A DNA stretch of 64,000 nucleotides from GCA-003244245 sp050699955 (GTDB lineage Bacteria; Actinomycetota; Actinomycetes; Mycobacteriales; Pseudonocardiaceae). The position numbers were made by a program, and so were the translations under genes. This document shows positions 34,237 through 42,247 of this stretch, in pieces. The notes beneath the pieces are model-generated. The model saw nothing but the letters and a program-made list of their open reading frames with translations, had not been told where the DNA came from and made no database searches. Positions within the stretch are counted from its first letter, which is position 1. The number at the start of each line of letters is the position of its first letter. The DNA is taken from the NCBI GenBank assembly GCA_050699955.1, contig JBOHGD010000008.1, positions 1 through 64,000 of the forward strand, written 5' to 3'.

Positions 34237-34530
34237 TCAACCAGCCCTGACCTCGAGGCCCTCGGCGGCGGCCTCGACCTGCGCTTCGAGCACCCCGCGC
34301 TGGTCGTAGGGCCAGGGCGAGCCGTCCGGCGCGACCTGCCGCCCTAGCACCCGGGCCAGCCCGAGCTGCCCGGCGAGCCGGGTCAGCCGAGGAAGCTCGG
34401 GCACCAGGCGGATATCGCCGGAGGGGGTGGACAGGCCCTCGTGGGCGAAGGTGATCGCATCGTGGGTTGTCCGCCCAGGTGAGCATCGCCCCGGCGACGC
34501 CGTTGGCGGCCAGGTCCAGGGCCAGCGCTC
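34237..34530 (-). pseudogene. N-terminal fragment of a glutamine synthetase
   Basis: The minus strand encodes HEGLSTPSGDIRLVPELPRL and APDGSPWPYDQRGVLEAQVE, ending VRAG and a stop at 34237. This is the beta-grasp N-domain of class I glutamine synthetase-like enzymes (GDLRLVPDL...DG.PWP..R). The catalytic domain that should follow is missing and there is no clear start; one frameshift separates upstream similarity (DAGALALDLAANGVAGAMLT). Confidence 0.55.
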
Positions 34531-34975
34531 CCGCATCGACCATGCCCATCCTCCCACCTACCTGCGATCATGGTTCTGATCGGACCTGCGCCGAACAGGC
34601 TAGCGGGCAACGGTGCCAGCGCAGAGAACCGCGCCGAGGTATGACGACCCACCCCCAAGGACGAACAGCAACGAAGCAGGAACACCCAGATGCCGTACCT
34701 GGGCGCCCAGCGTGTCCACTAGCGTGCTTCCTTCCTCACCCTTGCGCGAGTGGAGCGTCACCGCCCAGAGTGAGGTACTAGTGAGGTACAGCACATGACG
34801 GTTGTCGCCACGATCGCGGGAACACGACGCGAACGGCATTCGTCTGGAACAGTGGAGCCCTGGGATCCGATATCAGGGTTGACGGGTCGGTGGCGTCGAC
34901 ATCGCAGCCGCGATGATCGCAGCCAGGTTGACCCGGTTCGGTCGCACTGACCGGACCAGGACGGAGGGAGACGCC

Positions 34976-35161
34976 ATGACCACCACGCTCACCCGCCCGG
35001 AATTGACCGCCTCAGACCGTTGCGACCGGTGCGGTGCGGCCGCCCGGGTCCGGGCAGTGCTGCCCTCCGGCGGGGAACTGCTGTTCTGCAATCACCATGC
35101 CCGCGAGCACGCCTCGAAGCTCAAGGAGCTCTCAGCGGATATCCAGGCCGGCGAGGCCTGA
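34976..35161 (+). CDS. Small zinc-finger protein (DUF7455-like)
   Basis: 61 aa from ATG 34976 with GGAGGGAG upstream. After a short N-terminus come two Cys in DRCDRCGAAARVRAVLPSGG and the pair of LLFCNHHAREHASKLKEL, giving a treble-clef-like zinc site. Such proteins are conserved close to sigA in actinobacteria. Role unknown. Confidence 0.75.
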   Translation: MTTTLTRPELTASDRCDRCGAAARVRAVLPSGGELLFCNHHAREHASKLKELSADIQAGEA

Positions 35162-35264
35162 CCTCGCGGCCAGATCCCAGAACCCGCGCCGGGGCGGGCC
35201 TGACGGGTCCCTGCCCCGGCGTCGTACTACTGCGACACCTCAGAGCGGCAACACAGTGACGCGG

Positions 35265-37043
35265 TTACTGCCTGCGCAGGTACGCAATCCGCTCCTCGAG
35301 CTGCTCAGCGGTCGCCATGGCGATGGGTGGGCCACCGCAGGCGGTGCGGATCTCCTGGTGGATCGCCCCGTGCGGGCGGCCGGTGCGGTGGTGCGTCATG
35401 GCCACCAGGGTGTTGAGCTCGCGGCGCAATGCGGTCAACCGTTCCCGCACAGTCACCGAACGGGCCTGCGGGGCGGCAGCGGCCGACGGTGTCCGCGAGC
35501 GCTCGGCGGCGCGGTCCAGCTGCTGCTGTTGGCGGCGCTGTAGCAGGGCCCGCATCTGGTCCGGCTCCAGCAGCCCGGGCAGTCCGAGGTAGTCCTGCTC
35601 CTCGTCGGTGGTGGCGAACGCGGCGGTGCCGAACGAGGAGCCGTCATAGATCACCTGGTCCAGCTCGGCGTCGGCGCTCAGTGCGGTGAACGCCCGCTCC
35701 TCCTCTCCCGGCTCGTCGCGCTGCGCGTTGGCCTGGGCGAGCAAGGCGTCGTCCCAGCCCTCCTCGGCGCGACGGGGCGCACCGAGCACGTGATCGCGCT
35801 GCTCCTCCAGCCGGCTGGCCAGCTCCAGCAGCACCGGCACGCTGGGCAGGAACACCGTGGCGGTCTCCCCGGTCCGCCTGGACCGCACGAACCGGCCCAC
35901 CGCCTGGGCGAAGTACAACGGAGTGGACGCCGATGTCGCGTACACCCCGACCGCCAGCCGAGGCACGTCGACACCCTCCGAGACCATCCGGACGGCCACC
36001 AGCCAGCGCTCGTCGGAGCGCGCGAACGCGGCGATCCGCCCGGATGCGCGTGGATCGTCGGAGAGCACCAGCACCGGTTCCCGTCCGGTGATCCGGCGCA
36101 GGATCCCGGCGTAGGCCTTCGCGGCGGTGTGGTCGGTCGCGATCATCAGACCGGCCGCGTCGGGTACCGCAGCTGTGCGCAGCTGGGTCAGCCGGGTGTC
36201 GGCGGCGGCGAGGACCGCCGGGATCCATTCCCCCGCCGGGTCCAGCGCGGTGCGCCAGGCACGGGCGGTGTGCTCGGCGGTGAGCGGCTCGCCGAGCCGA
36301 GCTGAGTACTCCTCCCCCGCGCTGGTCCGCCAGCGGGCCTCACCGGAGTAGGCGAAGAACACCACCGGGCGGACCACTCCGTCGGCCAGCGCCTCGGAGT
36401 AACCGTACGAGTGGTCGGCGGCCGAGCGCAGTGCGCCGTCGGCGTCCGGTTCGTAGTTGACGAACGGGATCGGCGTGTCGTCGCTGCGGAACGGGGTGCC
36501 GGTCAGCGCCAGCCTGCGCACCGCCGGGGTGAACGCCTCCCGCACACCGTCGCCCCAGCTCTTGGCGTCGCCTGCGTGATGGATCTCATCGAGCACCACC
36601 AGAGTGCGACGTCCCTCGGTGCGCGCCCGGTGCAGTGTCGGGTGCGCCGCGACCTGGGCGTAGGTGAGCGCCACGCCATGGTAGTCCCGGGAGGTGGCAC
36701 CGGCGCTGTTGCGGAAGTCGGGGTCCAGCGCCAGACCCACCTCCGCGGCCGCCGCCGCCCACTGGTGCTTGAGGTGCTCGGTGGGGGTGACCACGGTCAC
36801 GGCGTGCACAGTGCGGTCAGCCAGCAGCTCGGCGGCCACCCGGAGCGCGAAGGTCGTCTTGCCCGCGCCCGGGGTGGCGACGGTAAGGAAGTCCCGTGGC
36901 GCGGCAGCCAGGTAACGGGCCAGTGCCCTGCGCTGCCAGACGCGCAGCGGCCTAGGGGAGGAGGCGGCATCGGCCACGGTCTCGGCGGGGCGGGACACGG
37001 CGGGTGGCGCACTCCTTTCCTCGAAGATCCCCCGGGGATACAT
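35265..37043 (-). CDS. SF2 DEAD/DEAH-box helicase
   Basis: 592 aa. ATP-dependent nucleic-acid translocase of the UvrB/Type III restriction-like group: Walker A TVATPGAGKTTFAL, motif II VVLDEIHHAGDAKSWG, motif III LALTGTPFRSD, motif V ERWLVAVRMVSEGVDVPRLA and motif VI FAQAVGRFVRSRR. The C-terminal 150 residues (RRQQQQLDRAAERSRT, GRPHGAIHQEIRTACGG) are helical. Widespread in actinobacteria near sigA-sigB. The role is not established; DNA repair is likely. Confidence 0.88.
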   Translation of the reverse strand: MYPRGIFEERSAPPAVSRPAETVADAASSPRPLRVWQRRALARYLAAAPRDFLTVATPGAGKTTFALRVAAELLADRTVHAVTVVTPTEHLKHQWAAAAAEVGLALDPDFRNSAGATSRDYHGVALTYAQVAAHPTLHRARTEGRRTLVVLDEIHHAGDAKSWGDGVREAFTPAVRRLALTGTPFRSDDTPIPFVNYEPDADGALRSAADHSYGYSEALADGVVRPVVFFAYSGEARWRTSAGEEYSARLGEPLTAEHTARAWRTALDPAGEWIPAVLAAADTRLTQLRTAAVPDAAGLMIATDHTAAKAYAGILRRITGREPVLVLSDDPRASGRIAAFARSDERWLVAVRMVSEGVDVPRLAVGVYATSASTPLYFAQAVGRFVRSRRTGETATVFLPSVPVLLELASRLEEQRDHVLGAPRRAEEGWDDALLAQANAQRDEPGEEERAFTALSADAELDQVIYDGSSFGTAAFATTDEEQDYLGLPGLLEPDQMRALLQRRQQQQLDRAAERSRTPSAAAAPQARSVTVRERLTALRRELNTLVAMTHHRTGRPHGAIHQEIRTACGGPPIAMATAEQLEERIAYLRRQ

Positions 37044-37171
37044 CGTGAGCGACGATACGGCTCGCCTGCCCGCTCACGGGCACCTGCGCAGATTATCTGC
37101 GGGCGCCCGGCACTTTCGTCGCAGGGTCAGGCTGCGCGCAATACCACTAATGGACCATCCTGGGTTACGAC

Positions 37172-38344
37172 ATGGACAACACCTCTGATGCCTGCGCCGC
37201 CGGCACGTCGCCGGTCGACGCTGAGTCCGCCACCGATGCGCGGTCCCGACGCGGGCCGCTTCGGCTGATCTGGCGAACCCTGGTCAAGACCTGGGACGAT
37301 GAGATCCTCGGGATGTCCGCGCAGGCGGCGTTCTGGATGACGCTGTCCCTGCCGCCCCTGCTGCTGGGGCTGCTGGGCAGCCTGGGATTCGTCTCACGAC
37401 TGTTCGGCCAGGACACGATCAACCTGGTCCAGCGGCAGATCCTGCAGTTGGCCGCCACCGTGTTCACTCCGACAGTGGTCGATCAGATTATCCGACCGAC
37501 CGTCACGAACATCCTCACCACGGGGCACAGCTCCATCGTCTCCGTCGGCTTCGTGCTCTCGCTGTGGGCCGGATCCTCGGCGCTCGCCTCGTTGGTGGAC
37601 TCGATCACCGCCGCCTACCAGCAGCACACCGTGCGCAACCCGGTGTGGCAGCGCACCTTCGCCCTGCTGCTCTACGTGGTCCTGCTGATGGGCTCGATGT
37701 TCGTGTTGCCCCTGGTGGCGCTGGGTCCGGGCGTGCTCCCTGACCTGTTTCCCATCTCGACGCGGCCCACGGTGGCCCATCTGGTCGGCGTGTTCTACTA
37801 CCCGGTGATGGCTGTCCTGCTGGTAGCGGGCCTGGCCACACTGTACAAGATCGTGCTACCGAACAAGCCGCCCTGGCACCGGGGACTGCCGGGTGCCCTG
37901 CTGGCGATGGTGGTCTTCCTGGTCTCCAGCGAGACGCTGCGGCGCTACATCGCCTGGGTGACCAGCACCGGGTACACCTACGGCGCGCTGGCCACCCCGA
38001 TCGCCTACCTGCTGTTCTCGTTCTTCATCGCGATGGCGATCGTGCTGGGCGCCGAGTTCAACTATGCGATCGCGGAGATGTGGCCTGCTCGCCCGACCCG
38101 CCGCGAGCGGCAGCGCTGGCGGCGGCTGGGGATGGCTCGCTTCGCGGAGCGGGCCCGGGTGGATGCCCCGGCTGCCACGGGTACCCGACCCACCAAACCC
38201 CCCGCGCAGGACGCGCCCTCGCCCGCCGACACCACCAGAACGATCGAGTTGCCTCGCAACGGGCGGGCCGACACTGAGCACGATGAGGCCGCCACCGCGC
38301 CCGATCCGCCCAGCTCAGCCTCTGGTCGCTCATCCGGCCGGTAG
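37172..38344 (+). CDS. YihY/virulence factor BrkB family membrane protein
   Basis: 390 aa from ATG 37172. Six transmembrane helices of the YihY/UPF0761 family (AAFWMTLSLPPLLLGLLGSL; LSLWAGSSALASLVDSITAA; FALLLYVVLLMGSMFVLPLV; YYPVMAVLLVAGLATLYKIV; YGALATPIAYLLFSFFIAMA) and a disordered C-terminal tail of about 90 residues. Function is unknown despite old 'ribonuclease BN' annotation. Equivalent of Rv2707. Confidence 0.9.
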   Translation: MDNTSDACAAGTSPVDAESATDARSRRGPLRLIWRTLVKTWDDEILGMSAQAAFWMTLSLPPLLLGLLGSLGFVSRLFGQDTINLVQRQILQLAATVFTPTVVDQIIRPTVTNILTTGHSSIVSVGFVLSLWAGSSALASLVDSITAAYQQHTVRNPVWQRTFALLLYVVLLMGSMFVLPLVALGPGVLPDLFPISTRPTVAHLVGVFYYPVMAVLLVAGLATLYKIVLPNKPPWHRGLPGALLAMVVFLVSSETLRRYIAWVTSTGYTYGALATPIAYLLFSFFIAMAIVLGAEFNYAIAEMWPARPTRRERQRWRRLGMARFAERARVDAPAATGTRPTKPPAQDAPSPADTTRTIELPRNGRADTEHDEAATAPDPPSSASGRSSGR

Positions 38345-38455
38345 GGTGAGGCGTTTCGCGAGTCGCGCCCTATCAGGTGAACCGCCCGGTCGACGCAGGC
38401 GAACGACCCGGGAGACGGGTCTCGTACCCGCGATGACCGAGGAGGGGTCCACCCA

Positions 38456-39313
38456 ATGTCCTTCGACATCGCCACCTACAGCACCGAAGCCCACCGGGTG
38501 GTCGACGATGACGTCGACTACACCGCGTTCGAACACCGGCCACTGTCGGCTGGCGCGCTGCGGGCGCTGCAGTACATGTCCGACGTCGAGAGCCACACCA
38601 TCTGCTATCTGCGGGACTTGCTGGTCACCCCGTCACACCAGGATCCGAAGATCACGACGTTCCTCACGATGTGGGCCTACGAGGAGTATTGGCACGGCGA
38701 GGTGCTGGACAAGGTGCTGGCCGCGCACGGCCGGTCGGTGGGTGCCGAGCGGATCCGCCGGATCCGGCGCGCACAAGGGCTGGGCGACCGGCTGTCTCCG
38801 GTCTTTCACGCGCTGGCGGCCAATCTGCTCGGGGAGGACTTCATCGCCGTCCACATGACCTTCGGCGCGATCAACGAGTGGTCCACGCACGCCGCCTACG
38901 GCCGGTTGCTGGCCAAGGAGCACCATCCCGAGCTGACCAAGGTCGTCGGTCGCATCCAGTGGCAGGAGACCCGGCACGTGGCGTTCTACACCAGCCAGGC
39001 CCGTGAGCGGCTGGCCCGCTCACGGGTAGCCCAGTTGCTCACCCGATTCGTGCTCAAGACCTGGTGGACCCCGGTCGGATCGTCGATCGTGCCGCGCTCG
39101 GAGACCACCTTCCTGCTGCGTTATCTGATGGGCGGCGCAGAGGGCGCCAAGATGATCCGCCAGCTGGACGACAAGATCGATCGGCTGCCCGGTCTGGCGG
39201 GGCTGCACCTGGTCCGCCGGGCGGCCGGAACCTTCGGCGTGGGACCGCGGCCGGGCGAGCGGCGAGTGCCTGCGGCGGCCTCCCTGCTGGGCTCCCCTAC
39301 GCTCAGCCGCTGA
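38456..39313 (+). CDS. Ferritin-like diiron protein
   Basis: 285 aa from ATG 38456 with GAGGGG upstream. Helical ferritin-like fold with paired ExxH metal motifs: YEEYWHGE (Glu77/His80) and QETRHVAFY (Glu170/His173), plus Glu in SDVESHTIC (45) and INEWSTHAAYG (140). This is the plan of diiron oxygenases and desaturases such as the AurF and acyl-ACP desaturase groups. Substrate unknown. It lies 110 bp after YihY and its 3' end overlaps the convergent larE by 11 bp. It may belong to the lipid cluster to the right; inference. Confidence 0.8.
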   Translation: MSFDIATYSTEAHRVVDDDVDYTAFEHRPLSAGALRALQYMSDVESHTICYLRDLLVTPSHQDPKITTFLTMWAYEEYWHGEVLDKVLAAHGRSVGAERIRRIRRAQGLGDRLSPVFHALAANLLGEDFIAVHMTFGAINEWSTHAAYGRLLAKEHHPELTKVVGRIQWQETRHVAFYTSQARERLARSRVAQLLTRFVLKTWWTPVGSSIVPRSETTFLLRYLMGGAEGAKMIRQLDDKIDRLPGLAGLHLVRRAAGTFGVGPRPGERRVPAAASLLGSPTLSR

Positions 39314-40157
39314 GCGACCCGCAATGGTAGGGCGCGAGCGCTCCCGGTCCGCCGGTACCCGCTTCAGCAACCCTGGCGAGCAGGTCCGCTCCGGCCCGCG
39401 CGCCGAGCTGGGCCAGCGCGGTCGCATCCAGCTCCACCCGGAAACCCTTCTGACCCAGCAGCCGGACCCGCAGGTCGCGCACCGGCACCCGATGCTCGGC
39501 GAGGTAGCCGCGGGCGGTGAGCTCAGCCCGCTCCACGAGGGCGAGCCGCTCGACCGACACCGGCAGCCCGACCGCGATACGGGAGGCCAGGCACGGGGTG
39601 CTCGGCTTGTCCCGCACCGGCAGGCCCCAGTACCCAGCCAGCAGGCGCACCGCCTTCTTGGTGGCGCCCACCTCGGCCAGCGGTTCGTGTACTCCGAGTT
39701 CCACCGCCGCGCGCAACCCCGGGCGATGGGCGGCCCGGCGGTCATCGAGGTGCGTGCCGGTGGCCACCTGAGCCAGCCCGCGGCGCCCGGCCAGATCGCG
39801 CACCGCGGCCAGCACGGTCTGCTTGCAGAAGTAGCAGCGGTCCCCGGCGTTGGCCCGGTAGCCGGGATCGGCGAGCTCGTCGGTGCGCAGGATCACCAAC
39901 TCCGCTCCGAGCTGCCCGGCGAGCAGGCGCGCCCCGGACAGCTCAGTGCGCGCCAGGCTGGGCGAGTCCGCGATGGCAGCCAGGACAGCGTCAGCGCCGA
40001 GCGCTCGTACCGCCGCGGTCAGCACCACAGCCGAGTCCACCCCACCGGAGAACGCCACCACCAGCCCGCCCAGTTCGCGCAGCCGCTCGAGCAGGACTGC
40101 CGCGAGGGCGGGGGCGTCGAGGCGGGCGGCGGCAGGGGGAAGATCCGCGGTAGACAT
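39303..40157 (-). CDS. larE: LarE: sulfur transferase for the nickel-pincer nucleotide cofactor
   Basis: 284 aa from ATG 40157. A PP-loop ATP pyrophosphatase (VVAFSGGVDSAVV, residues 37-42) that converts the biscarboxylate mononucleotide to its dithiocarboxylate. It has Cys108 and Cys111 (GDRCYFCKQTV) and Cys189 (STPCLASRI, the position of the sacrificial Cys in the Lactobacillus plantarum enzyme). LarE forms with three such Cys have been reported to carry a [4Fe-4S] cluster instead of sacrificing sulfur, so this is probably that type. It diverges from larB (70 bp between starts). Confidence 0.9.
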   Translation of the reverse strand: MSTADLPPAAARLDAPALAAVLLERLRELGGLVVAFSGGVDSAVVLTAAVRALGADAVLAAIADSPSLARTELSGARLLAGQLGAELVILRTDELADPGYRANAGDRCYFCKQTVLAAVRDLAGRRGLAQVATGTHLDDRRAAHRPGLRAAVELGVHEPLAEVGATKKAVRLLAGYWGLPVRDKPSTPCLASRIAVGLPVSVERLALVERAELTARGYLAEHRVPVRDLRVRLLGQKGFRVELDATALAQLGARAGADLLARVAEAGTGGPGALAPYHCGSLSG

Positions 40158-40226
40158 CACCCTGGATCCTCTCAGATCGTCGTCGCGGACCGTGCCGCCG
40201 TGGGCTCGCGTGAGATAGTCCCCGCC

Positions 40227-40973
40227 GTGGCCCCAGCCCAGGACCCGACAGCGGAATGGATACCGGACCCGGGCGGCCGGGCGGCCGTCGGCGGCCGGAT
40301 CAGCGAGATCGGCGACCTCGCGCGGCTGGACCTGGACCGCAGGCAGCGCACGGCAGTCCCCGAGGTCATCTTCGCGCAGGGCAAGACCGAGGAACAGACG
40401 TTGCAACTGCTGGCCGAGCAACGGCACGCCGAACCCGGGTTCCCCGCGCTGGCCACTCGCTGTCCAGAGGGGGTGCTGCAGTCGGCGCCGACCCGGTTCC
40501 CCACCGAGCAGGTGATCGTCGACCAGGTCGGGCGGACCGTGATCGTCGGTGCACCACCCCCACCCCGGGGCCTGGTCGCCGTGCTCACCGGGGGCACCTC
40601 GGATCTGCCCGTGGCCCGGGAGGCCGTCGCCACCTTGCAGGCGCTCGGCGCCGGGCACCGGTTGATCGCCGACGTCGGAGTGGCCGGGCTCGGCCGCCTG
40701 CTGGCCCACCTCGACGAGCTGTCCGGGGCTGACTGCGTGATCGCCATCGCGGGCATGGAGGGCACCCTGCCCGGCATCGTGGCCGGCCTGGTCCGCGCGC
40801 CCGTGGTTGCCGTACCCACCAGCGTGGGCTACGGGGTCAGTGCCGGTGGGCATGTCGCCGCGGCCGCCATGCTCGCCTCCTGCGCGCCCGGGTTGTCCGT
40901 GGTCAACGTGGACAACGGGTTCGGCGCGGCCGCGCATGCCATCAAGATCGTCGCCCGGGTGCACGGTGACTGA
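40227..40973 (+). CDS. larB: LarB: pyridinium-3,5-biscarboxylic acid mononucleotide synthase
   Basis: 248 aa from GTG 40227; in-frame GTG 40200 is also possible. An AIR-carboxylase-like enzyme that carboxylates and hydrolyses nicotinic acid adenine dinucleotide, the first step of nickel-pincer cofactor synthesis. Motifs: IFAQGKTEEQTLQLL, VAVLTGGTSDLPVAREA, DVGVAGLGRLLAH, VVAVPTSVGYGVSAGG and LASCAPGLSVVNVDNGFGAA, with the Cys that binds the pyridinium. larC overlaps its end by eight bases. Confidence 0.9.
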   Translation: MAPAQDPTAEWIPDPGGRAAVGGRISEIGDLARLDLDRRQRTAVPEVIFAQGKTEEQTLQLLAEQRHAEPGFPALATRCPEGVLQSAPTRFPTEQVIVDQVGRTVIVGAPPPPRGLVAVLTGGTSDLPVAREAVATLQALGAGHRLIADVGVAGLGRLLAHLDELSGADCVIAIAGMEGTLPGIVAGLVRAPVVAVPTSVGYGVSAGGHVAAAAMLASCAPGLSVVNVDNGFGAAAHAIKIVARVHGD

Positions 40974-42204
40974 ACCGAGGGCGGGCCATCTGGACTGCAC
41001 CGCAGGCGTGGCAGGCGACATGGTGCTCGGCGCGTTGCTCGACGCCGGTGCCGATCTCGCAGCGGTGCGCGCCGCGATCAGCTCGCTGGGGGTGCCCGGC
41101 CTGGCCGTCGACGTCGAGCAGACCCGGCGCTGCGGGCTGCGCTGCGTCCGCGCCGTGATCACCGCCCCAGCCGCGGACCAACCCACCCGCCGGCTGCCCG
41201 AGGTGCTGGCCACGATCGAGCAGGCCAGACTGGGCTCGGCCGCTGCCCGGCTGGCCACCCGAACCTTCCGGCTGCTCGCGGACGCCGAGGCAGCGGTGCA
41301 CGCCGTCCCCGTCGGCCAGGTGCACTTCCACGAGGTGGGGGCGGCCGACGCGCTGGCCGACGTGATCGGCACCGCCGTGGCCGCGGAACACCTCGGACTG
41401 CTCGCCGACGATGCCGTGCTGACCTGCTCGGCACTAGCGGCCGGCAGCGGCACGGCACGCAGCGCGCACGGCACGATCCCGGTACCCGCACCCGCCGTAC
41501 TGCAGATCGCGGCGCAGCACGGACTGCCGCTGACCGGTGGGGCCCTGGCCGGGGAGCGCACGACACCCACCGGGGCGGCCCTGGTCGCGGCCCTGGCCAC
41601 CCCGGGCCCGCTGCCGCCGATGGTCGTCACCACGGTCGGTTGCGGCGCCGGGAGTCACGACACCCCGGAGCAACCCAACATCACCCGGGTGGTGCTCGGC
41701 AGCGGCACCGGGATCAGGCCGTCCCCCGGTCCCACGGAGCTGGTCACGGTGGTGGAAGCGACCGTCGACGACCTCGATCCGGAGCTGTGGCCGGAGGTGC
41801 TGCGCGCCGTGCGGGCCGGCGGAGCCTGGGACTGCTGGACCACGGCCACGATCGGCAGGCACGGCAGGCCGGGTCAGGTGCTCACCGCGCTGTGCACCGA
41901 GCAGATCCGCCCGGCGGTGGTGGATGCGGTGTTCCGGCACAGCACTACGCTGGGTGTTCGCTGGGCGCAGTGGCAGCGCAGTACCCTGGCCCGAACCACC
42001 GTGCCGGTGCCGGTGGGCCCGCCAGGAGCCGAGCAGGAGATCACCGTCAAGGTCGCCGCCGGGCCGGGGGGAGAACGGACTGCCAAGCCGGAACTAGCCG
42101 ACGCCGAGCGGGTCGCCCAGACACTCGGCTGGCCGGTGCGCCGGGTGCGCGAGGCGGCCCTGTCGGCCTACTACCGAGCGTATCCGGATGGGCAGGTCCC
42201 GTGA
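40966..42204 (+). CDS. larC: LarC: nickel insertase for the pincer cofactor
   Basis: 412 aa from GTG 40966, eight bases inside larB. It inserts nickel with CTP into the dithiolate precursor. N-terminal LDCTAGVAGDMVLGALLDAG, the family motif VGQVHFHEVGAADALADV, TPTGAALVAALA and a C-terminal ferredoxin-like part (VVEATVDDLDPELWPEVLRA). It is one intact gene here, unlike L. plantarum, where larC is split and joined by programmed frameshift. With larB and larE it makes a complete cofactor pathway. Confidence 0.9.
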   Translation: MTEPRAGHLDCTAGVAGDMVLGALLDAGADLAAVRAAISSLGVPGLAVDVEQTRRCGLRCVRAVITAPAADQPTRRLPEVLATIEQARLGSAAARLATRTFRLLADAEAAVHAVPVGQVHFHEVGAADALADVIGTAVAAEHLGLLADDAVLTCSALAAGSGTARSAHGTIPVPAPAVLQIAAQHGLPLTGGALAGERTTPTGAALVAALATPGPLPPMVVTTVGCGAGSHDTPEQPNITRVVLGSGTGIRPSPGPTELVTVVEATVDDLDPELWPEVLRAVRAGGAWDCWTTATIGRHGRPGQVLTALCTEQIRPAVVDAVFRHSTTLGVRWAQWQRSTLARTTVPVPVGPPGAEQEITVKVAAGPGGERTAKPELADAERVAQTLGWPVRRVREAALSAYYRAYPDGQVP

Positions 42205-42247
42205 TGATCAGCCTGACGTTGGCCAGCGGTAGCCCGGGAGGGACGAG

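Larger units (their letters stand above)
32605..34975. other. Gene graveyard: 2.4 kb of broken genes between sigA and the small zinc-finger gene
   Basis: No intact gene can be supported here. Recognisable remnants are listed separately: a frameshifted unknown gene, the end of a receiver domain, a deleted two-component operon and the front part of a glutamine synthetase. From 34560 to 34975 I see nothing recognisable apart from an 11-base direct repeat (GTGAGGTAC) near 34770-34790 and TTGAC boxes upstream of the gene at 34976. Confidence 0.7.

Noticed and set aside
40158..41633. Upstream extension of the larE frame on the minus strand
   Set aside because: It runs antisense through larB and larC, which are real; the ATG at 40157 begins the PP-loop domain correctly.
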